Assembly: GCF_021440195.1 (NCBI RefSeq)
Contig: NZ_JAJTSZ010000001.1
Coordinates: forward strand, 620,001-684,000
Direction of reading: 5' to 3'
DNA: 64,000 bases
From: Dyadobacter sp. CY356
GTDB lineage: Bacteria; Bacteroidota; Bacteroidia; Cytophagales; Spirosomataceae
Numbering within the stretch: the first letter of the stretch is position 1; every line of letters begins with the position of its first letter. This document shows, piece after piece, positions 1 to 8,171 of this stretch. Under the pieces are notes generated by a model. The model was not told the origin of the DNA. It saw nothing but the letters and a program-made list of their open reading frames with translations, and did not search any database. The position numbers and the translations under genes are program-made.

Positions 1-121
1 CTTCTAATGCATTTCCACTTGCTGCCACAATGTTCAGATAAGGCAAATGCCCGCAATAGGTTTTTATAATATCCCTTGCAATAGGCTCATCATCTACGAT
101 CAGGCAATTGAAAATAGTCAT
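1..121 (-). CDS. LytTR-family response regulator, N-terminal fragment cut by the window edge
   Basis: Reading the minus strand from the ATG at 121 gives about 40 residues that begin like a receiver domain: a hydrophobic strand, then the acidic pair D10-D11 followed by E-P, and an alpha-1 helix. The pattern LIVDDEPIAR is typical of LytR/AlgR regulators in Bacteroidota. The C-terminal LytTR DNA-binding domain would lie outside the window and is not seen. The LytS-type kinase starts upstream on the same strand and ends 63 bases before this start, so the two form a cognate pair in one transcript. The pairing follows from family knowledge and position; the DNA-binding domain type is inferred. Confidence 0.8.
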   Translation of the reverse strand, partial: MTIFNCLIVDDEPIARDIIKTYCGHLPYLNIVAASGNALE

Positions 122-184
122 TGGTGTCGGCTTTTAGCTGTTAGGTTCTGGCGATTACTTTTTAAGTAAAGCGTACTAGTTGGG

Positions 185-1228
185 TTATTTCATTTTTAAA
201 CGCAGGTTGACGTTATACGTTCTTTCATCTTCTTCAATATTAAGTTCGGCTTCGTTTGGGTATAAAAGCTGGAGTCTTTTTCTGACATTAACCAGTCCAA
301 ATCCGCTGTTTTTATTGATTGTTGATACCTCCTCGACTGCGTTTTTATTGTGAGAATTTTTAATGGAAAACAGAATATAATTACTCCATGTCTTTAAGGA
401 AATCTCAATAAAGATATTCTCTTCCGCAGTGTTTTTCGAATGTTTGAAGGCATTTTCAATAAAAACAATCAGAAGCATCGGAGCGATTCTGATGTTAGTA
501 TTATCAATTTTTTCTATATCACCTTTTAATATCAACCTGTCGCCAATACGAATTTTTTCAAATTCAATATAATTGTCAATATAGGCCAGCTCTTCTTTTA
601 AAGGCACAAAACTCTGGTTTGATTCATATACCGAATAGCGTAACAAATCTGACAAACGAAGCAACAGAGGTGGTATTTTTTCGTGCTGGGTAATAGACAG
701 ACCATACAAATTGTTCAGTGTATTAAACAGAAAATGAGGACTTAACTGCGACTGTAAAAGATGCAATTCACTTTGACTATTGGCCGCAGAAGTCTGCGCT
801 TCTTTCAATTCATTCTGGGTCATGAATCGAATAAATTTTATCAGAATTCCCGTTAATACACTTACTGCAATAAACGGAATCCAGTACATAAGCAGATTTA
901 GCGCGGGATGATCCGCAAATGGGTAATCTGCGTGATAAAAAATCCAGACGATATTCGTAACGATCAGTATAAAAATTGCGATCAAATGCCAGTTTGAGAC
1001 TTTTTTGATTTCTGTCATCAATATTTCTGCACAATACCGGCCCAGAAAAACGCCCACCAGAAAACAGCCGGTTGCCGCTGCTGCAATCGCCTCATCTTCA
1101 TTCATATGCATCGCATTAATAAAGGCATCTATGGCCAGAAAGAGCGGGACAGAAACAATCGCGGAAAGCACAAAATAGGCAATGTTCCGAACCAGCTCTT
1201 TGTCATTATTGACTTTTGAATTTTTCAT
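185..1228 (-). CDS. LytS/YehU-type membrane sensor histidine kinase
   Basis: This 347-residue protein has four hydrophobic segments (roughly residues 14-34, 50-68, 82-98 and 112-134), a short linker helix, and then a His_kinase (PF06580) domain. The phospho-acceptor is H165 in the motif QLSPHFLFNTLNNL. The C-terminal ATPase part shows an N-box (LIVFIENAFKHS) and a G-box (GFGLVNVRKRL). Kinases of this class phosphorylate LytTR regulators, and the gene for one lies immediately downstream. The sensory part is only membrane helices, with no extracytoplasmic domain, so the signal cannot be guessed. A TonB-dependent receptor is transcribed divergently from 1474, which makes it a possible target, but that is inference. 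Confidence 0.9.
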   Translation of the reverse strand: MKNSKVNNDKELVRNIAYFVLSAIVSVPLFLAIDAFINAMHMNEDEAIAAAATGCFLVGVFLGRYCAEILMTEIKKVSNWHLIAIFILIVTNIVWIFYHADYPFADHPALNLLMYWIPFIAVSVLTGILIKFIRFMTQNELKEAQTSAANSQSELHLLQSQLSPHFLFNTLNNLYGLSITQHEKIPPLLLRLSDLLRYSVYESNQSFVPLKEELAYIDNYIEFEKIRIGDRLILKGDIEKIDNTNIRIAPMLLIVFIENAFKHSKNTAEENIFIEISLKTWSNYILFSIKNSHNKNAVEEVSTINKNSGFGLVNVRKRLQLLYPNEAELNIEEDERTYNVNLRLKMK

Positions 1229-1473
1229 ATTTGTGTATTTGCCTCAGTTTAAAACTTGTTGCAAAACTGTAATCAATAATTAAATCCGGTAAATAAATCT
1301 GGTGAAACGCCGGGAATCAATGACAGAAAGTTAATCTGAATGGTCAAAATACTTTGTCACGTCAAAATCATATTCTGTCAGTGATTTGGGAAGTTACAAC
1401 ACAATTATTTCATCTGGCAAGTGGTGTATTCAATATTTGCTTATCACGATTGAAAAACACAAATCACTTGGCC

Positions 1474-3921
1474 ATGAAAACAATTAACACATTACTCCTT
1501 ATTCTTTTTTTGACAAATTTTGCGCTGGCGCAAACCGGCAAAACCATTTCCGGGACAATTAAAGATACCAAAAATGAAGTGCTCCCCGGCACAACGGTAC
1601 GGTTATTAAAAGCCGCTGATTCGATTATGGTTCAGGGAGAAATTACGGACGCCAACGGAAAATTTCATTTTATAAATCTGGAAAATAACATTTATCTGCT
1701 CTCAATAACGGCTGTTGCTCAAAAGCCATTTACGAGCATTCCGCTGACGATTGATAGTTCGCATAGTAATATTTTACTGCCTGTCATTATTCTGCTCCCC
1801 GCCAAAAGTGTTGAATTAAATGAGGTGACTGTCAAGGCAAAAAAGCCGCTGATGGTGCAGGAAATTGATAAAACAACGATTAATGTAGAAGCCATGATCA
1901 GCAGTGCAACGAGCAACACACTGGAAGTTCTGGAAAAAACGCCTGGTGTTTCGGTGAATAGTAATGGGGATATTAGTCTGAACGGGAGAAGTGGTGTACT
2001 GGTGTTGATTGATGGGCGGAGCACCTACATGTCGGGTCCGGATTTAGCCGCCTATCTGAAATCTTTACCAGGCGGTATGCTTGATAAAATTGAACTTATG
2101 GATAATCCGTCTGCAAAATATGATGCTTCCGGAAATGCGATTATTAATATCCGTTTGAAAAAAAACAGGGTGGGAGGTTTTACAGGAAATATTTCGGCCG
2201 GGATCAGTATAGGCAGATACGTGCGGAGTAACAATGCGCTGAATCTGAATTATAATTACAAAAAAGTGAATGTATTTGCCAATCTGGGTTATGGATTTGA
2301 AAAGAATTATAGTCTGGATCGATATGACCGTCGTTTTTTTGATTCCGCAAATCAGCTCACTTCGACAGTGAATCTGGTGAATAATCAGGTCAATAAAAAC
2401 AATTTGCTGAATGCGAATTTCGGGATGGATTTCGCCGCAACTGCGAAAACTACTTTTGGTATAAATGTAAATCTTAACGGAGGTACGCGAGACGGGGATT
2501 TTGATTACAACAGTACAAATTACAACGCGGTTAACGCGCTGAGTGGCAAAGGCTCCGGAAATACTGAAAGTATGGATAAGAGAACAAACACAGGAATTAA
2601 TCTGAATTTGCTACATAAACTTAATACAACAGGTCGTGAGTTTTCTTTTGATGTTAACTATTTGAAATACAAAACAAACGCGAATCAGATTTTACAAAAC
2701 ACCACGTTCCTGCCTGATGGTTTACAGAATAGCAAATCCGATTTTTTATATCAGATCCCATCAGATATAAACATTTATACTGCCAAAGCGGATTATGTGC
2801 ATCCTTTCAAAAACAATGCGAAAATTGAAGGTGGTTTCAAATCAAGCATTGTGGACAATGATTTTGTATTTGATTATTATGATGTCAACGGGAATTTTCA
2901 AATGATTGATAATGGCAGATCCAATCATTTCAAGTATAGGGAAAATGTGAACGCCGCTTATCTGAATGGTCAAAAAACATGGAAACAATTTGGCGTACAG
3001 CTGGGTGTAAGAGTTGAAAATACGCATGCACGTGGCCGACAACTTGGGAATGAAGTGGTTGAGGAAATGACTTTTACGAAAAATTATACTGTACTATTCC
3101 CGAGCATTTTTTTGAACTACAAGCTGGATGACAAAGGCACAAATACGTTTGGATTAATGGCTGTCAGAAGAATCAATCGACCTAATTATCAACTACTTAA
3201 TCCTTTTGTTTTTTACAAAGACCAGTATACTTACAGTTCTGGAAATCCCCGGCTTACGCCTCAATATCAGGATCGGATCGAGCTGAAATATCAGCATAAA
3301 CAATTCCTGAACATGGGGTTAAGTTACAACCGTTTTACGGATCTTATATTCCAGACGACCCAGGCTGTTGATAGCATTTTTACCAGCAAACCCGAAAATA
3401 TTGCCAGGGGTTATATGATGCTGTTAAACACTACGGTTTCCGTTTCGCCCACGAAATGGTGGTATATGAACACGACGCTGCGGCTGTCACGTATTACAAC
3501 GCAAGGGAGGGTTTATACTGAAAATCTGGATATAAAATTGAATTTATTACGATTTGAGTTTAATAATTATTTGACTTTCAGTAAAAACTGGAATGGGGAA
3601 TTAGGCGGTTATTATGCAAGTGGAGATCTTCTTGGCCAGGCAATCACAAGCGGAATGTACCGGGTTAATGCGTCGGTTCAAAAAAAGATCTGGAATGGAA
3701 AAGGCAGTATTCGTATTTCTGCCGAAGATATTTTTCATTCCTGGGTTTATCATAACAGATCAGTCAGTTTGAAACAATCCGATTTTTTTCAAACTACACG
3801 AACAGACACACAACGCATTGGATTTGCAATAACCTATCGTTTTGGAAAAGATACCTTTGCCAGAAAACGCAGGTATAACAATAACGGAACAGATGATGAA
3901 AAAGAGCGTGTGAGCAATTAA
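1474..3921 (+). CDS. TonB-dependent outer-membrane receptor, OMP_b-brl_3 type
   Basis: I start this gene at the ATG at 1474, because a clear signal peptide follows directly (MKTINTLLLILFLTNFALAQ). The frame is open upstream to a TTG at 1354, but that extension is not hydrophobic or signal-like. The mature protein begins with a carboxypeptidase-regulatory-like beta-sandwich (about residues 25-110), continues with a plug-like segment containing LEVLEKTPGVSV and VLIDGRSTYMSG, and ends with a long beta-barrel matching the outer membrane beta-barrel family PF14905. It is 815 residues long, normal for the family. No SusD partner or enzyme gene is adjacent, so the substrate is unknown. It is divergent from the LytS/LytTR genes and followed by a tetR gene. 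Confidence 0.88.
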   Translation: MKTINTLLLILFLTNFALAQTGKTISGTIKDTKNEVLPGTTVRLLKAADSIMVQGEITDANGKFHFINLENNIYLLSITAVAQKPFTSIPLTIDSSHSNILLPVIILLPAKSVELNEVTVKAKKPLMVQEIDKTTINVEAMISSATSNTLEVLEKTPGVSVNSNGDISLNGRSGVLVLIDGRSTYMSGPDLAAYLKSLPGGMLDKIELMDNPSAKYDASGNAIINIRLKKNRVGGFTGNISAGISIGRYVRSNNALNLNYNYKKVNVFANLGYGFEKNYSLDRYDRRFFDSANQLTSTVNLVNNQVNKNNLLNANFGMDFAATAKTTFGINVNLNGGTRDGDFDYNSTNYNAVNALSGKGSGNTESMDKRTNTGINLNLLHKLNTTGREFSFDVNYLKYKTNANQILQNTTFLPDGLQNSKSDFLYQIPSDINIYTAKADYVHPFKNNAKIEGGFKSSIVDNDFVFDYYDVNGNFQMIDNGRSNHFKYRENVNAAYLNGQKTWKQFGVQLGVRVENTHARGRQLGNEVVEEMTFTKNYTVLFPSIFLNYKLDDKGTNTFGLMAVRRINRPNYQLLNPFVFYKDQYTYSSGNPRLTPQYQDRIELKYQHKQFLNMGLSYNRFTDLIFQTTQAVDSIFTSKPENIARGYMMLLNTTVSVSPTKWWYMNTTLRLSRITTQGRVYTENLDIKLNLLRFEFNNYLTFSKNWNGELGGYYASGDLLGQAITSGMYRVNASVQKKIWNGKGSIRISAEDIFHSWVYHNRSVSLKQSDFFQTTRTDTQRIGFAITYRFGKDTFARKRRYNNNGTDDEKERVSN

Positions 3922-4005
3922 GTTGTTGATTAGTTGCGTGTTGTAACTCTATTGCCAACCTGCCTGCAAATGATTTCATTAACATTTTGTAAGCAGGTTT
4001 TATTT

Positions 4006-4021
4006 CTCTATTTTTATAGAG
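4006..4021. promoter_or_regulatory. Perfect palindrome before tetR, candidate operator
   Basis: CTCTAT-TTTT-ATAGAG is a perfect 6-bp inverted repeat with a 4-base spacer, ending 19 bases upstream of the tetR start codon. TetR regulators usually bind a palindrome overlapping their own promoter, so this is a candidate autoregulatory site. The arms are short and AT-rich, so chance occurrence is possible. Confidence 0.35.
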
Positions 4022-4040
4022 TGATCAGTCAGTCTTATAA

Positions 4041-4613
4041 ATGGATAAGGAAAAGGAATTATTAGCAGCGGCATTGAAGCTCTTTGTAGAATTCGGGTTT
4101 CATGGCACGCCAACCAGTAAAATTGCCAAAGAAGCAGGCGTGGCAAACGGCACTCTGTTTCATTATTTTAAAACAAAGGAAGAGCTGATTGTAAAGTTAT
4201 ATATCAGGATTAAAGAAGAACTGAATGGCCATATGCTTTCAAAATTGGATGATCAAACTCCACTGGAGATAAGAATGAAGACCGTTTATGAAGAGTCAAT
4301 TCAATGGGCGTTGGTTCATCGGGATGAGTTTTATTTTATACAGCAATTTCATTTTTCTCCTCATCTGGCAAAAGTTTCGGCAGAAGATTTAGAAAAACAA
4401 ACACGTATGCATGCCGCTCTTTTAGGGGAGGGTGTGGAAAGTAGAATATTTAAAGCACTGCCCGTTAACCTGATCGGGACATTGTTGGCAAGCCAGCTTT
4501 ACGGTGTGCATCAGTATCTGGTTAACAACGATTTACCAGTATCGAAACAGAAAGAAGTCATCGATGAAACATTTGTTTTGCTTTGGCAAATGATCACTAA
4601 CATTAAATCCTGA
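4041..4613 (+). CDS. TetR/AcrR family transcriptional regulator
   Basis: A 190-residue protein whose first 50 residues form a standard TetR helix-turn-helix: LFVEFGFHGTPTSKIAKEAG, then VANGTLFHYFKTKEEL. The remaining helical part would be the ligand-binding and dimerisation domain and has no recognisable specificity signature. It ends one base before the start of the NAD(P)-binding oxidoreductase gene at 4615, so the two are almost certainly co-transcribed, and the regulator probably responds to a substrate or product related to that enzyme. A small palindrome at 4006-4021 could be its operator. Family assignment is firm; ligand and regulon are unknown. Confidence 0.9.
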   Translation: MDKEKELLAAALKLFVEFGFHGTPTSKIAKEAGVANGTLFHYFKTKEELIVKLYIRIKEELNGHMLSKLDDQTPLEIRMKTVYEESIQWALVHRDEFYFIQQFHFSPHLAKVSAEDLEKQTRMHAALLGEGVESRIFKALPVNLIGTLLASQLYGVHQYLVNNDLPVSKQKEVIDETFVLLWQMITNIKS

Positions 4614-4614
4614 T

Positions 4615-5295
4615 ATGGAAACAACGAATGGGAAAACCATAAGAGCAATTGTAACAGGCATCACCGGAATGGTTGGTGAAGGCGTATTACACGAATGCTT
4701 ACTTCACCCGCAGGTGGAATCTGTTTTGGTTATCAACAGAAAACCAAGCGGAATAGCACATCCGAAGATCAGGGAAATTATACATCAGGATTTTTTCGAT
4801 TTTTCATCCATAGAAAGTCAGCTTACCGGATATAATGCCTGTTTCTTTTGCTTGGGAGTGAGCTCCGTCGGGATTAGCGAAGACGTGTATTACAGAATGA
4901 CGTATAAACTGACGACGCATGTTGCTGAAACGTTGAGCAAATTAAATCCCGACATGACTTTCGGATATATTTCAGGTGGCGGAACGGACAGCACCGAAAA
5001 TGGCCGGCTGGCCTGGGCAAGAATTAAGGGAAAAACGGAGAATGATCTCGCAAAACTGCCTTTTAAGGCAAATTATGCTTTTCGTCCTGGATTTATTAAA
5101 CCCACAAAAGGATTAAAATACACCCACAAATTCTACAATTACATTGGCTGGTTATTTCCGATCGGGCGTGCTATTTATCCATCCGGCTTTTGTACAATGA
5201 AAGAATTAGGTTTGGCGATGATTAATTCAGTATTGAAAGGTTATGATAAGAAGATCCTGGAAGGAAAAGATATTATCGCGTTTGGAAAAGCTTAA
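4615..5295 (+). CDS. NAD(P)-binding epimerase/dehydratase-like oxidoreductase
   Basis: The protein has 226 residues. It opens with a Rossmann fold whose dinucleotide-binding loop is TGITGMVGEGVLHE (about residues 14-27), the atypical short-chain dehydrogenase pattern T-G-x-x-G-x-x-G. A short ISGGG segment precedes W-A-R-I-K-G-K-T-E, where the lysine could be the catalytic base of extended or atypical SDRs. It resembles the small NAD(P)H-binding proteins (PF13460/NmrA-like) common in soil Bacteroidota, for which the substrate is generally unknown. It starts one base after tetR stops, so its expression is likely controlled by that regulator. No membrane segment or signal peptide is visible. Confidence 0.75.
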   Translation: METTNGKTIRAIVTGITGMVGEGVLHECLLHPQVESVLVINRKPSGIAHPKIREIIHQDFFDFSSIESQLTGYNACFFCLGVSSVGISEDVYYRMTYKLTTHVAETLSKLNPDMTFGYISGGGTDSTENGRLAWARIKGKTENDLAKLPFKANYAFRPGFIKPTKGLKYTHKFYNYIGWLFPIGRAIYPSGFCTMKELGLAMINSVLKGYDKKILEGKDIIAFGKA

Positions 5296-5359
5296 CAAAC
5301 GGGGGTAAAATCGTTTATTTTTGAATACCTTAATTTTGTTTTGTTTTTAGGACTTTTAG

Positions 5360-5605
5360 ATGTCACCAACAGGTTTTTTATTTGCCGATCCAATGTTTTA
5401 TGATAACGGATCAGCCAACTCTTGAATTGGCAAAAGTGAAGTAAAAACAGGAATTTTTAATAAATTGGAAGTAGTGGCCTGGTTAATGACCAGACGAAGT
5501 TTGGATTTTATGCAGGTGAATCCAAAATTGACGGCTGGAAACTTCGAAAAAGTGAAAAAACAGAATATGAAATCAAAAAAAATACAAAAATTGCTAAATC
5601 TATAA
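5360..5605 (+). pseudogene. Possible remnant of a small gene, interrupted by an in-frame TGA
   Basis: One plus-strand frame from the ATG at 5360 to the TAA at 5603-5605 reads as protein-like sequence with a single internal TGA at codon 22. The first part reads MSPTGFLFADPMFYDNGSAN and the part after the stop is lysine-rich and helical-looking. Small Bacteroidota proteins of similar layout exist, but I cannot name a family. The rest of the gap between 5296 and 5650 shows nothing else. It may simply be non-coding DNA with a chance open frame. Confidence 0.2.
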
Positions 5606-5650
5606 GCAGATTTAGCTTTTTTTGTAGATTGGATGAAGCGGATATATATT

Positions 5651-5914
5651 TTACAGAGATTCGGAAGTGTGATCCGCGCTGCTAAGAGAGTCAGATGTAA
5701 CAAACTGCGCAAGTTGAAACTGACTTTGTAGAAAACTGTTTTTTTGTAAACTTGCGTAAGCAGGAAGTAGTACCTTATGATTATTAACTACCTGGCTTTC
5801 AGTAGATTTTTCTTTAAGTTTTTGTGCTTCGATGGCTTGTTGTTTTGCCTCTTTTTCAAACAGACAAAGTGCAAAAAGGCATATGGCAATGATGGATGTA
5901 AATACTGATTTCAT
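5651..5914 (-). CDS. Small membrane-anchored or exported protein, unknown function
   Basis: An 87-residue protein that begins with a hydrophobic segment (TSIIAICLFALCLFE, about residues 6-20) directly after a short basic start. A charged, probably helical stretch rich in K, E and Q follows, and then a polar tail rich in serine. The N-terminus could be an uncleaved membrane anchor or a signal peptide; no convincing lipobox or AxA site is seen. It stands alone, with AT-rich DNA upstream. I do not recognise a family. The reality of the gene rests on the plausible N-terminal signal and composition. Confidence 0.45.
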   Translation of the reverse strand: MKSVFTSIIAICLFALCLFEKEAKQQAIEAQKLKEKSTESQVVNNHKVLLPAYASLQKNSFLQSQFQLAQFVTSDSLSSADHTSESL

Positions 5915-6105
5915 AGCTAAGATTTAATTTACCGTTGTAAACTGATGCAAATCTAATACAAAGAGTGATAATGATCGCAAAAGGTTGTAAAGGAAATTGC
6001 AAAAATTTAAAAAAGTTATTGAACGGACAGAAAAATATAAATATTTTAATTTGTCAGAAGAACGAAAGGATGGTGGATTCTTAACATTCTTCTGACAAAA
6101 ACAGA

Positions 6106-6549
6106 TTATAAAGATTGTAAAAACACCATTTCACTATTTCTGAAAACTTCTGAACAATTCGCACAAGCCAATTCTTTTTCCTGGGCATACCAACGGCAGG
6201 TATGTCGGATGGCACAATGTTGTATGAATGCACTTGGCGGATTTTGGTGGAGCTGAATGACTTTTTGTATTAATCCGCATTTCCCATCTTCCCACTGGTG
6301 ACAGCCATGTTGAATGCATTTGCCTGAAAATCGAAAACGCTCTTCGGCAGGTCTGCCTTTTTGAGTTTCCTCAACAAAGGTTTTGTCGATCCTGATCGCC
6401 TCATTCAGATAAGTTACTTTTCCGTTTTCACTTATCATGCCAAATAAATCAGCTCCCGGTTTGGCGACATAACTTGGGCAATCCAGCGATTTTTCGGGTG
6501 ACTTGTCAGAATACATTTCCAATCTGGATAATCCGGTTTCTTGCGTCAT
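6106..6549 (-). CDS. Cysteine-rich protein, possible metal or Fe-S cluster binder, unknown family
   Basis: I take the ATG at 6549 as the start (147 residues); the frame extends upstream only to a TTG. The striking feature is the cysteine spacing in the C-terminal half: C-x4-C-x7-C (CIQHGCHQWEDGKC), then after a gap C-x5-C-x10-C-x2-C (CAIRHTCRWYAQEKELACANC), with several histidines among them. This looks like a zinc or iron-sulfur site. The 5' end overlaps the 84-residue gene upstream by 44 bases in another frame, so the two are probably translationally coupled and may work together. I cannot assign a function. Neither protein has a signal peptide, so the action is probably cytoplasmic. Confidence 0.65.
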   Translation of the reverse strand: MTQETGLSRLEMYSDKSPEKSLDCPSYVAKPGADLFGMISENGKVTYLNEAIRIDKTFVEETQKGRPAEERFRFSGKCIQHGCHQWEDGKCGLIQKVIQLHQNPPSAFIQHCAIRHTCRWYAQEKELACANCSEVFRNSEMVFLQSL

Positions 6550-6760
6550 CCCACCAGATTCCCCAGATAAAAGGGTTAAGTCCACCAAAATCGAACGGCC
6601 CCTTTTTCTTTCCTACTCCGTATTCTTTCAGCGCGTCCATATGCGCCAGCTCTTTCATTACAACCTCCTGAATTCCTGAGTTGATCCTTTTTTTCTGGTC
6701 TTCGCTCAGATGCAAACCATCCAACGATACTAAAAACTGGTTTTCTGCTTTCTTTTCCAT
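6506..6760 (-). CDS. 84-residue protein with aromatic-rich C-terminus, partner of the cysteine-rich protein
   Basis: The N-terminal part is a polar helical region (SLDGLHLSEDQKKRINSGIQ). It leads into a glycine-rich linker (GVGKKKGPFDFGG) and a tail with unusual aromatic density, NPFIWGIWWDDARN. The 3' end overlaps the cysteine-rich gene by 44 bases. The leader-like helix followed by a glycine-rich, aromatic tail superficially resembles a modified-peptide precursor, but no modification enzyme or exporter is nearby, so I do not make that call. Upstream is A-rich DNA typical of Bacteroidota start regions, without a Shine-Dalgarno sequence. Unknown function. Confidence 0.6.
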   Translation of the reverse strand: MEKKAENQFLVSLDGLHLSEDQKKRINSGIQEVVMKELAHMDALKEYGVGKKKGPFDFGGLNPFIWGIWWDDARNRIIQIGNVF

Positions 6761-6918
6761 TGTTGTATTTGTTTAAATTGTTGATAATTGTACAAGATGG
6801 TTCAATTCGAACCTGGAAGCCGATATTCAAGGTGACAGCTTATGGTTGCCGTTCGCAAGTTTTGTCGAAGTATTTAATCAGAAGGGAAACAACAATTGGG
6901 AATATTTTTTAAAATGAA

Positions 6919-6972
6919 ACAATGCTGCTGAAACAATGCAAAACTGATTTTGCAATTTTCAGACAGCATTGT
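6919..6972. repeat. Imperfect 25-bp inverted repeat in a gene gap
   Basis: The left arm begins ACAATGCTGCTGAAA and ends GCAAAA; the right arm begins TTTTGC and ends TTTCAGACAGCATTGT. The arms pair over about 25 bases with a single-base bulge and a short misaligned stretch, around a 4-base loop. There is no T-tract on either side. It lies in the 348-base gap between two minus-strand genes, otherwise empty, and may be a transcript-end or RNA-stability structure. Confidence 0.5.
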
Positions 6973-7108
6973 AATGCATATTGTTTATACGCTGGTTGAA
7001 GGAATTTCTTTTTAAAACTATTTCACCCATAACGAAGTACTCCTATTCTGTTAGGCAATCACTGACTTTTTTAATATTCGGGGTACTAGAAAGTTAAATC
7101 CGTTAAAT

Positions 7109-7591
7109 TTATCTAGGCCCAACCGGACCTTTTCTCCAAGGCGTGCCACAAATGTCTATTTCATTCTGAAAGCTTTCAGCAGAAATATTTGCCAGGTGTT
7201 GTATAGTTTCCTGGGTTTTTAGATTTGTAGAAATTTTATACAGATTATTTAAATAGTATAGTAAATCTGATGATTTAAAATGTAGATCGCTTTTAGGTGG
7301 AAGCGGTTTTGCACTTATCTCATAAATGTGGCCTCTGAGCCAGCTTTCTGGAATTGGCATGTGCCCACCATGTTTTTTAAGCCAGTCAAGAAATTTTTCA
7401 AGTGGAGTAGGAGGACATTTTTCATCACCTGGTTCACTAATCAACGAGGCAACTTTGAACGCCATTTGTGATCCGTATTTACTGATTTGCATTGCTAGTT
7501 TTTGATCGGGAATATACTGGGCCAGTATTCCAAGTGATGTGCCAATGAAGTATTCTTCCTCGGCGATTTGAAGGCTTGTTAAATTTTTCAT
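7109..7591 (-). CDS. Hypothetical protein, 160 residues
   Basis: No family is recognised. The N-terminal 60 residues look helical and moderately hydrophobic without being a signal peptide. The centre has a K-H-G-G-H turn and a proline-rich spacer (KPLPPKSD), and the protein ends in a basic, glycine/proline-rich tail after CGTPW. Two cysteines are present, one in the sequence E-K-C-P-P-T-P and one near the C-terminus. It lies upstream of the 84-residue/cysteine-rich pair on the same strand but is separated by more than 300 bases with a hairpin, so co-transcription is uncertain. Codon use looks like that of the neighbours. Confidence 0.55.
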   Translation of the reverse strand: MKNLTSLQIAEEEYFIGTSLGILAQYIPDQKLAMQISKYGSQMAFKVASLISEPGDEKCPPTPLEKFLDWLKKHGGHMPIPESWLRGHIYEISAKPLPPKSDLHFKSSDLLYYLNNLYKISTNLKTQETIQHLANISAESFQNEIDICGTPWRKGPVGPR

Positions 7592-7649
7592 TTGTTTTTA
7601 TGTTTAAAAAGTGTTTCTATTCAATTTGAGGATGCATAGAAAGCCTCAT

Positions 7650-8168
7650 TCAAGGCTTGTTTGTAACATAATGAGAAGCAGACAAACTCAGTGGTGGTGG
7701 ACTCGATTTGAAATATTTGTTTACCAGAAATTTAGTAAAGGCTTTGTCATGACGTAAGATGCCACGGCCATTTGATCCTCGAAAAGCAATCACGTTCATT
7801 TTGGCAAAAACAACAGGGGAGTTTCCTGTTCTTCGAATGATCTTTACGGTATCACCATTTCCATTTTTGCCGTTTTTATGAAGGAGACTAAATCGATCAT
7901 GGTTTGTTATTAAACCAGGAATACGATATTCAATCGAATCATCTTTTAAAGTGGCGGAAACGATCACAGAATAATTCGATTTTAGTAAGCCATAATTGCG
8001 TAACGGAATACTATATACATCACCTGTTGTTGAGTCGAAAGTGATGTTGGAGATCTGTAATTCGTAGCCCTGAATAACATCAGAATGATATTGATTTTGA
8101 GCTAAGCATGGGAATGTAAGAACGTTATTCAGGAACAATATAACAATGAATATTTTAAGCTCTTTCAT
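7650..8168 (-). CDS. Exported protein of unknown function
   Basis: A 172-residue protein with a clear signal peptide (FIVILFLNNVLTFPCLAQ, cleavage likely after the A-Q region near residue 24). The mature part alternates short beta-type stretches, consistent with a small beta-sandwich, and has no cysteine in the mature chain that I can assign to a motif. It begins 3 bases after the stop of the LGFP-like lipoprotein gene on the same strand, so the two form an operon and probably act together in the periplasm or at the cell surface. No family recognised. Confidence 0.6.
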   Translation of the reverse strand: MKELKIFIVILFLNNVLTFPCLAQNQYHSDVIQGYELQISNITFDSTTGDVYSIPLRNYGLLKSNYSVIVSATLKDDSIEYRIPGLITNHDRFSLLHKNGKNGNGDTVKIIRRTGNSPVVFAKMNVIAFRGSNGRGILRHDKAFTKFLVNKYFKSSPPPLSLSASHYVTNKP

Positions 8169-8171
8169 GAT

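Noticed and set aside
1354..1473. Extended N-terminus of the first TonB-dependent receptor from a TTG
   Set aside because: The ATG at 1474 is directly followed by a convincing signal peptide, while the extension carries none.
5398..5712. A 104-codon minus-strand open frame
   Set aside because: It overlaps the 3' end of the gene at 5651-5914, has poor coding character, and contains stretches that reflect AT-rich DNA. The plus strand at 5360-5605 reads more protein-like.
6506..6760. Ribosomally made modified peptide precursor
   Set aside because: The leader-like helix and aromatic tail are suggestive, but no modification enzyme, protease or exporter gene is found around it.
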